Shown: piece by piece, positions 9,528 to 18,637 of the stretch
Numbering within the stretch: the first letter of the stretch is position 1
Layout: each line of letters begins with the position of its first letter
Source: Thamnocephalis sphaerospora
Taxonomy: Eukaryota > Zoopagomycota > Zoopagomycetes > Zoopagales > Sigmoideomycetaceae
Direction: 5' to 3'
Length of the DNA stretch: 23,766 bases
Assembly (NCBI GenBank): GCA_003614735.1
Contig: KZ992651.1
Coordinates: 1-23,766 of the forward strand
Made by a program: the position numbers and the translations under genes
Notes under the pieces: model-generated
What the model was told of the DNA's origin: nothing
Databases searched by the model: none
The model's input: only the letters and a program-made list of their open reading frames with translations

Positions 9528-11129
9528 ATGACAGGAGGTAGCCTTCATTTAGGTGTGCGCCAGATCCTCACGTTGATCTGCGCGCATATCAGCGCCAGTT
9601 TTACCAATGTGCCCTACGTCATCCCCTTAATTGTACCAAGTTTAGCGCAAAAGCTGGGCTTCAACAATTTGCAGGCAAATGTGATTACTGCGGCAGTCAA
9701 CTGCACTGCCAATATCCTAAGCCCGGTATCCGGCTGGCTGGTTGACGCTGTAGGACCATACTGGTGGGTAGACACTGCGGGTTTGCGCAAGCGCATACCT
9801 ATTTGGCTGTTTGCCAACCATGCGATGGCCTGACTGTTGTAGGATGTGCCTGGCTGGTGGTGTGTTTTTCTTTGCTGGTTTTTACGGATTATCAATGGCA
9901 TTTATGGATGAAACGGCGACGACATCATGGATACTTGCCGCCAGCATCACGTCCACTATAGGCGTCGGTGAAGCGGCCGTCAGCATGGCTGTGAGCGCCA
10001 CTGTGGCCAAGACTGCACCGCTCAGTGTTCGCGGTTTGCTGCTGGGCACCATGTGGATGCTGGCCTCTCTTTCCACAACAACATTTGCACAAATCCAAAA
10101 TTACTTTGTCAACGCGGAAACGGGCGTCATCGACATGGGCCGATTTACGCGGACCGTGGCATTTATCTGCGCATGTGTTCACAGCCTAGCTGCCATCGGC
10201 ATGTGGTTCTCCTCTACTGCAGAGGAGCCAGCTAGGCCAGATGAGCTCGAAGCTGCAGATGCCATCGCCGACGGATCAGATGCAGAAGAGGACATAAGCG
10301 CAGCCGAGCACATTCTGCTGCCGATCAGCGAGAAAGACGCCGCGTCAGATACCTCGACGGCATCACAGTTGGCCCTTAACAAGCAAATTGTACTGGAGCC
10401 TGTTTTTATGCTTTTGTGGTGGGCCGCTTTCATCTTTTGGGGAGTCGACTACACCTACACCAGCAATGTGCCAAGGGTGGCACGCAAGATTTTACGCGCA
10501 CATGCACCATGGAGCAGCAATGAGACACTCCAGGACGCGGAGCGCCTGCAGCTGCAGTTGGTCTCTATAAGCTGCAGCGTATCGTACCTTGTCTTTGGTC
10601 CATTATCGGACCATATTGCCAAGCGTCTCGCCAAAGGGCACTACCTATGCCTCGCCATTCCATCATTCTGCTATACGTTTGCATATCTGCTGGGTATGTT
10701 TGCGCATAGTATCACCACACTCTCAATAGTGTCTTTCCTGATGGGCATAGGTGGAAGCGGGTTTACACTGGCTATAGCCATATTCTGCTGTGAGTCCTGG
10801 GGCGTGCAGTTTTACGGCGTTGCTGTGTAAGTAGCCATCTACGCTATGTTGCAGCGCAGGCCACGCTAATCCATGTATACTGTTTATCCAGTGGCGTTAT
10901 GCAAGTGGGCGCAGGGATAGGTAGCCAGATTATCGGCATGCTTTTTGGAGCCGTGGTTGACAAGGCAGAAAGTTTGCCCGGGGGATGTATCGGGGAGCAG
11001 TGCTATCGAAATGGATTCCTACTTGGTTCTCTGATGTGCGCAGTCGCGTGGGCTTTGTTACTGGCGGCACTGCGTAAAGACTCGCACATGACGCGAGCAT
11101 CGTCTAGCGCGAATTTGCATCGATGCTGA
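9528..11129 (+). CDS. Major facilitator superfamily transporter, possibly Mch1/nodulin-like, three exons
   Basis: Exons: 9528-9763, 9843-10826, 10892-11129 (485 aa); introns of 79 and 65 nt, both phase 2, with CTGAC and CTAAT branch sites. The spliced protein shows about 12 hydrophobic segments: six before and six after an acidic, probably cytosolic loop (~202-262, rich in E, D, S and A). The first segments are ILTLICAHISASF and VITAAVNCTANILSP, and GWLVDAVGP follows TM2, as in MFS loop 2-3. TM8 is followed by FGPLSDHIAKRL, the mirrored motif in the second half. The layout, with a short N-terminus and a long central loop, recalls the Mch1/nodulin-like branch, but the substrate is unknown. The start Met is chosen because TM1 begins a few residues later. 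The gene lies between the two amine oxidase paralogues, so amine or polyamine transport is possible but untested. It ends 92 bp from the convergent oxidase B. Confidence 0.85.
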
Positions 11130-11221
11130 TAAAGCGTGACAATTGAACAAGGGCTAACTCACTATTGCTGCAACAGTGCATGCCAAGTGTATTCCACTTT
11201 GTGCTATGAGTTGACCCGTAT

Positions 11222-12756
11222 TCAGCCGGTCTCTTCTATTCCAAAGCGCGTCAACAGTTGCTTTGCTGCTCGTTGACCAGAAATCAGTGCACCATGCGCC
11301 AGGCCAAACTCTGTCGACTCGGCATGCTCTCCGGCCCAAAATACTCTTGCTTTGCTCTCATTCGCAGAACCTTTGTCATTGGCGTCTAGGCCGAATGGTT
11401 GAGCAAGGAGACGCAAGTCCTCCGCAGAAGAACCATGAGGAAGATGTGTGTAAGAGCCCTTTGCATACGGATCCTGGCGCCAGCGCGTCAGTGTACAGCG
11501 TATCGGCCGTGTATCTGCCGCTGCAGGAAAGTAGCGCGCAAGATGGCGGGTGATGCGTTCGGCCATCTGCTCGTCCGATTGAGTCTCAGCCCATTCGCCC
11601 AGGCCACAGTGTAGCAAAGCAGCCAGCACGGGGCAGCCAAGGAGCGCATAGTAGTTGACAAAGTAAACAGAATCGCGCGGCAGCACATCGGCAGCAGCGC
11701 CTGGATCTTTGGTGAACACATCCTCGGGGCGTAGCGTGACAAAATCGTTTTTAGGTGGCCAGAACGGCACACAATCGCTATCATACTCTATTACGAGTTT
11801 GTTCATCAGGCCAACGCCCACTCGATCCACAGCCCCTTGCTTCCAAGCAGGTAGTGGCGGTGCAAATTGAATTGCACCCGACTTGAGCACACCAAGCGGC
11901 AACGTCACTAGCACCGCATCAGCAACAAATTCGCCATGCCTGGCCGTAGTCACGCAAACGGCATCTTCTGTCAGGATACCAAAGTGTCAGCGATGACAGA
12001 TCTGCTGTTATCGCACCACCGTAGAGATCGCCTACCAGAATAGCTGACGCGCGTAACCACGTGCTCAAGATGTACCGACTGAAGAATGTCGTTTCCAGCT
12101 ATCTGACGCAAAATGGGCATGTAGCCCTGCTTGGAGACATAGTCTTCGCCGAGATAGTCTATATCGGTGGCAGCATGTGCAGGAGAAAGATCGTTTAGCT
12201 CGCAGCCGCAGAATTCGGCCATGATATCTACGGCACAGTGTGCTAGCGTTCGGTCGACACCACGATTGTCCACCATCCGATCAAGCCAGGCGTGCATCGC
12301 ATCGCCAACTAGAAAGTCGCGACGCTGTGGGCTTTTGGCATTGGCCCGACGGCAGATTCCGTCGTAGCCTTCCCATACGACGTTTACCAGCCGACGTGAC
12401 TCGCGCATGGAGAGCGGCGGCTGTCCCGGGCGTGGTATAATTATTTCTTGTGCTGACTTGATCACCTGCACGCCGGCGGCCTTGATAGTTTGCTCTAGAT
12501 TTAGATAGGGCAGATCGTGGAGAAAACTTGCACCTAGATCCAGAGTGCAGCCACTGGATAGCTGTGTCGAGTGGATACGGCCGCCAACTCGATTACGCGC
12601 CTCAAGGATAACCGTGTCTACGCCATGATCTCGCAGCTTTCGTGCTACGCGTACGTGCGGGTTAGTGGTGCCGAGACAGCTTTGCGTTTGTGGTAGGGCA
12701 TGCTCACCTGCACCAACACCAGCCATACCGGCCCCAATAATGATGACGCGTGGCAT
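11222..12756 (-). CDS. Flavin-containing amine oxidase B, paralogue of the 5415-7061 gene, three exons
   Basis: Exons: 12756-12708, 12644-12036, 11967-11222 (467 aa); introns of 63 and 68 nt at the same two sites and phases as in oxidase A. Removing intron 1 (GTGAGC...CACTAAC...GTAG) rebuilds PRVIIIGAGMAGVGAARKL, the FAD-binding Rossmann motif; EARNRVGGRIHS follows. LPLGVLKSG, the conserved flavin-proximal lysine (K276, GLMNK) and FWAGEH (429-434) are retained. Compared with A, GSYSYIPVGSSA is GSYTHLPHGSSA, and residue 439, at the cage-Tyr position of maize PAO and LSD1, is Glu. The enzyme is therefore likely an active flavoprotein with a different substrate from A. No peroxisomal or secretory signal is evident. 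It is convergent with the MFS gene. Confidence 0.92.
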
Positions 12757-12975
12757 ACTGCTCTATGCAAGCGAGACTGTTCAAGTGGCACCTTTGGCGA
12801 AAGCAACAGGAACGAACAGGACAGATGGCGATAAACAGCCAGTTGTGGCAAAATTCACTGCATTCATAAAGGCATGGGCACGCTGTCGCTGCCAGCGCGG
12901 TTTACTGTGCATGCAAGCATGTGTGTCCACTGATACAGTCTGGCTTATGCAAGAAGCCGGCGCGTGTCTGCCTGT

Positions 12976-13480
12976 TCAGGACAGGATAGCTGTGCCATCA
13001 GGCATCTCCCGGTACACACCTGCAGGCGTGCTCGACTTGGGCATATCCTCGGAACGATCGACACTCGGCTCTGCTGTAGGCGTGACATCGCACGGTGCCA
13101 GCTGCGGTAGATCATCATCGTTCGCTTCAGCAAGGCGCCCAACATTGCCCGTCTCCCTCCAATGCCTGTAGAGAGAAGGAGCATGATCAGCATGTGGCAC
13201 ATGCAGCACAGCGCATGTAGCATGCTCACCAATTAGCATCGGCTGCCGACGGCATCAGATCAGCCAGATCGTCCATAGAGTGGGGCCGGTGAGACGCCTT
13301 CCGTCTGCGTTCGGCTTCTCGCTCATTGGCATCGCGCGCCACATCCGACAGTCCATGATAGCGCTCCGGCGTCACGTCAAACTCGCCGGCAGTGCCCAGT
13401 GTGGACGTGGACACTGACCGTGTGCGGTGGTGGCAGTGTACATGGTGCTGCCGCGCATGTGGATCTTTTGAAGTGGACAT
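12976..13480 (-). CDS. Hypothetical 146-aa hydrophilic protein, two exons
   Basis: Exons: 13480-13230 and 13165-12976; the 64-nt intron (GTGAGC...CTACAG) is phase 2 and joins two open frames across ADANWHWRETG. I do not recognise the family. The N-terminus is His-rich (RQHHVHCHHRT), followed by a Ser/Thr patch. A charged segment follows with EREAERRRKASHRPHS, containing a basic-directed kinase-like site (RRKAS). The C-terminal half is acidic and polar and ends TAILS. There is no transmembrane segment and no targeting signal. Support comes from the good intron and the phase-consistent join, not homology. The gene lies between oxidase B and ClpX on the same strand; nothing in this context suggests a role. 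Confidence 0.6.
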
Positions 13481-14118
13481 TCCAACTGTATGGCAGACCT
13501 GGATAGATGGTGATATATAGCTGGTGGCAATAAGCGTGGCAAGTACGACAAAGGGGATGGCGCGTTTGCTCTACAGCAGCATGCGTGTGTGAGATTTCAG
13601 TGTGCGCGATGACATCACGCGCCTACTGAAACAATCGTGCTGGTCATTGGCATGCCTGAGAAACAACCAAAAGACTGGCTAGACGCAGAGCAGTCGCATC
13701 CGCTACGACAGCTACAATTGATGGGCGCGCCTATTGCTGGCCAATGTCCAAACATTCAACGACGGATAGCGTCAGTGTACAATTGTACACGGGGGGTCAT
13801 ACCGTCAGTCCAAGTAGCGCTGCTCATGTGCCACCTCATCGATGTCGTGTATCGCACGCCATACATACGTTCGCCAAAGCAGAGATCATTGGTTAACAGG
13901 CATGTCGTATTCACATTGGTGCACTAAACAGCTCTAACGGATGCATCATGCGCCACGTGAGAGTGTACCACACAGGTTGTACAGGCGAGAAAGCAAAAGA
14001 GAACGGGAAGGAGGCGTAGGAGGACATGCACGTGTGCGGACGGACAAGTAGTTGGTGCATGAAGACGGATGGATGCAGCGACCGACAGAGCAGACGACAC
14101 GAGCAGGTGCAGCCAGGT
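13481..14118. other. Intergenic region between ClpX 3' end and the small unknown gene
   Basis: This 638-bp stretch lies downstream of the ClpX stop and upstream of the unknown gene, both on the minus strand. It should hold the ClpX 3' untranslated region and the promoter of the small gene. A plus-strand open frame at 13637-13927 has no family resemblance. The one notable element is a 16-bp perfect palindrome at 13775-13790. Confidence 0.5.
13775..13790. promoter_or_regulatory. 16-bp perfect palindrome GTGTACAATTGTACAC
   Basis: The sequence equals its own reverse complement over all 16 bases. It sits 295 bp upstream of the start codon of the small unknown gene. Such symmetry suits a dimeric DNA-binding protein, but a random 24-kb sequence yields about 0.4 such palindromes, so function is only a possibility. 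Confidence 0.3.
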
Positions 14119-16900
14119 CTAGATGGCTGCACGCTCGCGCACCTCTGCAGAGCGCGCCGTCTGGTCGCGGTGCCAGCCGTTGTTCTTGCCACGACCCTTG
14201 CTTCCGCCGCTGTTGCTGCTGTCGTCGTCCTTGGTGGAGGCGGGTGATGTTCCCGCCGATGGACCGTGTGCGGCGCGCGCTTCATCATCCACCACGGCCT
14301 GATCGGCTGCCGCCTCCTCACCACGAGAAAAGTAGAGCGGTGCGCGTTGACGATTGGCCGCCGCTTCGTCTACCACCACGTAGCGGATCGAGGATCCGGG
14401 CGCATCGTACATGGGCTCAAGCAAAACACCCTCCTGCACAGGTGTGCCATACACGTCAGCACCAGTGAAGAACGAGCATACAGCATGCAGTGCTGCCTAC
14501 CATGATGCGCCGCAAACCACGAGCACCTGTTTGCTTTTCAATGGCCTGTCGCGCAATTGCTCGTAGCGCTGCCTTGGTGATCCGCAGTTGCACCTGTAAC
14601 GATCACATCACATGTGCTGTCGTTAGTCGTAAAACCAATGCCAATATTACTGTAGCGCTCACCTTATTCAAACCAAAAAGGCACTCGTACTGTTTGACGA
14701 GTGCGTTCTTGGGCTCGGCCAGCACCCGCACCAGCGCATCTTCATCCAACTGTCCAACACTGGCTAGCACTGGCAGTCGGCCCACAAACTCTGGGATCAG
14801 GCCATACTTGACCAAATCTGAGACAGGCGATAGTATTAGTAAAGGTATGGTGCCATGCACCCGTGGCCACACTCGCTGTTCATGGCAGGCCCACCTGTAG
14901 GTTCAACAAGGTCTAGTGGGTTGTCACCACCTGGTGTGCCAGTGGCCACAGTCTTGTTGCCGTTGGTCGGCGCGTTCGCACCCTTCTTTGGCGAAATGGC
15001 CTCATCATGACTGCGCAGTGTCGCGCCAAAGCCGATAGACTAGCCGACGTGCAAATAACGACAAGTAGTAAGCGACTGCCACCACAGCATCCACGCAAAC
15101 TACCGCTGGTAATATGCACAGCACAACGTACCCCGCGTGCAACTCGGTCCAGCACCAATTTGTCCAGACCAATAAACGCGCCGCTCACGATGAAAAGAAT
15201 ATTGCTGGTATCCACCATGATGTTGTCTCCAGACTTGGCAGCTGCAGGCGGCGAGCCACCCAAGCCAGGGCCGCCGCCTACCGGGCTGCCACTGCCTGGC
15301 CCGCCGCTGCCCATCGGTCCTCGCCCACCCATACCGTCTCCGCCAGGGCCGCCGCCCATAGGCGAGCCAGGCGGACTGCCGGCACTCTTGTCGGGCACAT
15401 TCACGATGGAGCCCTCCAACATCTTGAGCAGTGCCTGCTGCACGCCTTCGCCCGAGACATCTTTGGATAGCGACACGGCGTCTGGTCGTTTTGCCAGCTT
15501 GTCAATCTCATCAATAAACACAATCCCCTGTTCGGCACGCTGTACATCATAGTCACAGTTCTATGCGCCGCATGCAAGCATGGTCAGAGGCAGACAGCTA
15601 AACCACATGCACAGGCCACGCTAGCCTACCTGCAGCAAGCGTTGCACCACCTGTTCCACGTCTTCGCCCACGTAGCCAGCCTGTGTCAGCGGCGTGGCAT
15701 CCGACATGCTAAATGGCACGTGGAGAATTTGCGCCAGTGTACGCGCCAACAGTGTCTTGCCTAATTTGTCGCGGGTGGGAACGTCACCACTAGTCGTCAC
15801 GCAGTACGCGATCACATGGCCAAATTACGTACCAGAGCCTGTCGGCCCGATGAGAAGTACGTTGCTCTTGTCGAAAACAGGCATCGCCAGCTCCGTTTCC
15901 TGCGAAATGGGCGTATCGGAGACAGCACGTGCCTGGCCAAATCGCACGCCCCCATCATCCCGTTTTCCGGCGCCATTCAGCGGATCGCTCGAGAACCGCG
16001 CGCCAACCACGTCGCCCGCGCCACTTTTCCGCGCTGGGCCGGCGTTTCCAGCAGTGGGCGGATTCAGCCAGGGCAAAGGCATACCGCGGTTGGCAGCATT
16101 TGGTTCCCCACCGTCGTGTCGACCATCACCACCATTGGCGCCCTCATCGATGGCAGCTGAGATTGCGGCTGAAGCAGTGGGAGGCGTGGCGGTAGGACTA
16201 TTGTTACTCGAGCCAGTAGGCATTGCGGTTGTTGTCGAAGCATGCTGACCGGGCGACGCGGTGCTAAGTCGGTCATACGAAAGGCCGGCAGTGCTGCCGC
16301 CATTCGCACGACTAATCTCAGCAAGCCGCCGCTGGACAATATTGGCGCGCACGCGTTGATAATGATTGAACACGGCCACTGCCAGAACCTTCTTGGCATG
16401 CTCTTGGCCGATAACATAGTCATCCAGATGGCGAACAATCTGCGACAGCATAGCAAAGACGCACAGCGGATGAGCATGCTAGCACACTGGCCATCGTCAA
16501 GCGCAAAACCTACCGTCCGCGGGTTAGCCAGCACTGAACTCCACGCGCCTTGACCTTCCATGTTGGCTGGATCGTTGCCGGCGGACACAGTGCCCGAATA
16601 GCTACCACCACGGCCGTCATCTCCACCGCTACCACCTTTATCGCCGCCGCCTCCGCCACCGCTGTACATGTCTGACCGAAATTGCGATGACTCGTCAAAT
16701 GGCGCCGGAAGATGAGTGGGTCCCGAATCGGTTTCGCCGCGCAACCGCGTAGGGACACGCCGTGACTGAGCGGGCAAGGCGGCCGCGTAGGCCAGTGGAC
16801 GCACGTGGACGCGTAGTTGCGCTGGCACTGTCAAGCGAACCGGCCGCAACGGCAGCGGCGTTGGCAACCGGCGCGCCCAAGAACGAGAGAGCCGAAGCAT
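14119..16900 (-). CDS. Mitochondrial ClpX AAA+ unfoldase, eight exons
   Basis: Exons: 16900-16514, 16439-15833, 15760-15630, 15560-15132, 15039-14895, 14817-14663, 14593-14501, 14433-14119 (753 aa); introns 67-92 nt. ClpX unfolds proteins and passes them to ClpP in the mitochondrial matrix. The first ~50 residues are Arg-rich and lack acidic residues, as in a presequence. No Cys occurs in the first 129 residues, so the bacterial zinc-binding domain is absent. The AAA+ core is canonical: [17 protein letters not shown], Walker A GPTGSGKT (327-334, split by intron 2), pore loop GYVGED, Walker B VFIDEID (~389-395), [17 protein letters not shown], sensor 1 DTSNILFI, Arg finger [11 protein letters not shown] and sensor 2 [17 protein letters not shown] (519-525) carries the ClpP-docking IGF. 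Two low-complexity insertions (~168-313 and ~434-485) make it far longer than E. coli ClpX (424 aa). An in-frame upstream Met at 16951 is possible; 16900 gives the better presequence. Confidence 0.95.
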
Positions 16901-17560
16901 GGCAGGACAAGCGGATGACCACGTCACCACAGAACAGGATGCAGTTTGCACTAGAAAATCAGCTGCACAGGTCTAGACAGGCCGGATGCGCGGCACGGAG
17001 CGATGAGGCAGACGCGACACGCTCTACGTTGGTGCTGAGGTGAAAAGACGGGAATGCGCAAAGTGGGCAGAACGCTGGAAACGAAAAAGGTGTAGCGTGT
17101 GGCGCGTGCGCACAATAGACGATGGTGCCCAGGGGCAGGCGGCCAGCAAAGTGCAGGAGCTAGCGCGGATGAACAAGGTATGCGCAGCAACGGTGGTGCG
17201 TATAGAGGAGAAAGAGAACAACACGTCCAACGAGCGAGACTGTTTGAGCGGCACTGTCAAGTCAGTGACTGCGAGTCTGCTTGCAGACCTACCCAACTGC
17301 ACATTCACGTTTAGGCCAAGGTTGTTTATTACGCTTCTCCACCGGCAGCTCATGCAACGCATGGCCACAGACAAGAGGAAACAGAGCACCCGCAGACCAG
17401 TATACACAGGCAGGTGCCTATGGAGCGCAAGTTGCCAACGCTACAGCCAGGCTATATACACGCACAACTGGCTTCAGTCGTGCACATGATCGTCGCGTAT
17501 CGCACAGGCCGCTTACGGCCATGGCACTGGTGCCAGTGCTATGCGTGGAGTGACGTAATA
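16901..17560. other. Intergenic region upstream of ClpX
   Basis: The 660 bp between the ClpX start and the stop of the NDUFA4-like gene, both minus strand, should include the ClpX promoter and the 3' end of the neighbour. A 149-codon plus-strand frame begins at 17040 with GTG, and several shorter ones overlap it. None resembles a known family or has splice support, so I leave them out. Confidence 0.5.
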
Positions 17561-17911
17561 TTAGGCGCGGGGCGGCGGGCCATCCACACTAGGCTTGCCC
17601 TCGGGCAGCATCTTCTCGCGATAGCCCGAATGCTGTGGCGCCCAGTTTTCCGCCCACTTTGGCGCCGTCAGCTCGGGCTTGGTGGACTTGTGGCGGGCGA
17701 GACTGAGGCCAATCACACCCATGGCACCAACGAGAGCGAGCATTGGGTAGATCTCAGGGTCGATGGCAAACTGGCGCAGAAGAGGCGGCTTCTTGGGCAT
17801 TACTGGCGCATTGCGCGTTGTCTCGCGCCAGATAAAGGGCAGGTGCGGACGGAACCGCAGCGTCGACGCACTACGGCGCGTTTGCTGCGTTAAAACGCGT
17901 GCTGGAAACAT
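17561..17911 (-). CDS. NDUFA4/COXFA4-like (MLRQ/B12D family) mitochondrial inner-membrane protein
   Basis: One exon of 116 aa. The family comprises small single-span proteins of the mitochondrial inner membrane, first assigned to complex I and later to cytochrome c oxidase. The N-terminus (FPARVLTQQTRRSASTLRFR) is basic and Ser/Thr-rich, as in a mitochondrial presequence. PEIYPMLALVGAMGVIGLSLAR (written here as PEIYP then MLALVGAMGVIGLSLAR, ~53-73) is the transmembrane helix with the family's PE-x-x-P entry. A hydrophilic tail with PKWAENWAPQ follows. The frame stays open upstream, with in-frame Mets at 17986 and 18142; the Met at 17911 is chosen because it starts directly with the presequence-like segment. 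The region is divergent from the peroxisomal ABC gene. Family membership rests on one short helix motif, so it is less certain than for the longer genes. Confidence 0.75.
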   Translation of the reverse strand: MFPARVLTQQTRRSASTLRFRPHLPFIWRETTRNAPVMPKKPPLLRQFAIDPEIYPMLALVGAMGVIGLSLARHKSTKPELTAPKWAENWAPQHSGYREKMLPEGKPSVDGPPPRA

Positions 17912-18637
17912 GGTTGTGCGTGGACAATGGCTGTTCAAACGGAGGATACAATGCTGGGTAGAGGTGGTTGAACGTATCGATGCCATGAGGCAGTGGTGCA
18001 AGTCAGCGGTATATATACGCGCAAATCCACTCGGCCCGGCAAACAGTTTTGATTCATGGCGCCAGTGGAACCAAGTGTGACGTCGATAGCATGCAAACGC
18101 GAGACCGCGAGTGACGACCTGATCCTGCACATGGAAACACACAAGGGAGAGACAGCGTGGGTGTAGTGTGCCATCTGGCCATCAGTTCCTCAGCACTGGC
18201 ATAGCTCTACTCTAGCTATGCATGTAGAGATGAAAATGACGTGAGTTGGCGCATCTTCACGTGAGAGATCAGATCGAAGCTACGCACACACTCGCACACA
18301 CACATTCAGACTGCATCGGCTGTTGCCATTGCCGTGTTGGCGAACTGCACCCCCACCCGCTCGCCTCTGCTGCTACGCCCTCTGCTCTGTCGCTACGGTT
18401 ACGCCGCGTTCTTTACCCATTTTATTGTCTAGTACGCGCGCTGGCAAACCGATTCCGCCCTGTATCGCCCCTCCTCTCAGACACCGCAGCCACTGATTCG
18501 CTCCGAGTCGGTGCGGCGGCGCTTGCTCTGTCCCCACCACGACTATCCCTTTTGACTAGTATTCTCTCATCGCGGCTGCTCTAACGCACGCCTTACCCTC
18601 CTGTAGCCGTCTTTTCCACGCCGTCATCGTCACCGCC
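17912..18637. promoter_or_regulatory. Divergent promoter region: NDUFA4-like gene (-) and peroxisomal ABC gene (+)
   Basis: No gene is supported in these 726 bp. The ABC-proximal part (~18345-18637) is pyrimidine-rich on the plus strand, typical of fungal core promoters and leaders of well-expressed genes. A CACGTG E-box-like hexamer lies at 18258-18263, and an 8-bp-stem inverted repeat at 18199-18221. A plus-strand open frame at 18246-18584 has low-complexity Leu/Arg/Ser content and is not taken as real. Confidence 0.5.
18199..18221. repeat. Perfect 8-bp inverted repeat with 7-nt spacer
   Basis: GCATAGCT and AGCTATGC flank the spacer CTACTCT. The repeat lies between the divergent NDUFA4-like and ABC genes. 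It could be a dimer-binding site or a hairpin; nothing shows which, and chance is not excluded. Confidence 0.3.

Noticed and set aside
12665-13171. 168-codon plus-strand open frame
   Set aside because: It overlaps the starts and exons of two minus-strand genes with good motifs or introns, and matches no family; antisense shadow.
12910-15582. CATGCAAGCATG repeated at 12910-12921 and 15571-15582
   Set aside because: CATGC/GCATG words are frequent throughout the window, one copy is inside a ClpX intron, and no common context suggests a function.
16064-16513. Continuation of the first ClpX frame past the exon 1 donor
   Set aside because: The frame reads on through intron 1 and out of frame through exon 2; splicing at 16513/16440 instead gives [16 protein letters not shown], which matches ClpX.
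17040-17489. Plus-strand 149-codon open frame
   Set aside because: It starts with GTG, has no recognisable domain or codon pattern, has no splice sites that extend it, and lies where the ClpX promoter is expected.
18246-18584. Plus-strand 112-codon open frame before the ABC gene
   Set aside because: The product is low-complexity Leu/Ser/Arg from a pyrimidine-rich leader; it looks like promoter/5' UTR sequence read as protein.
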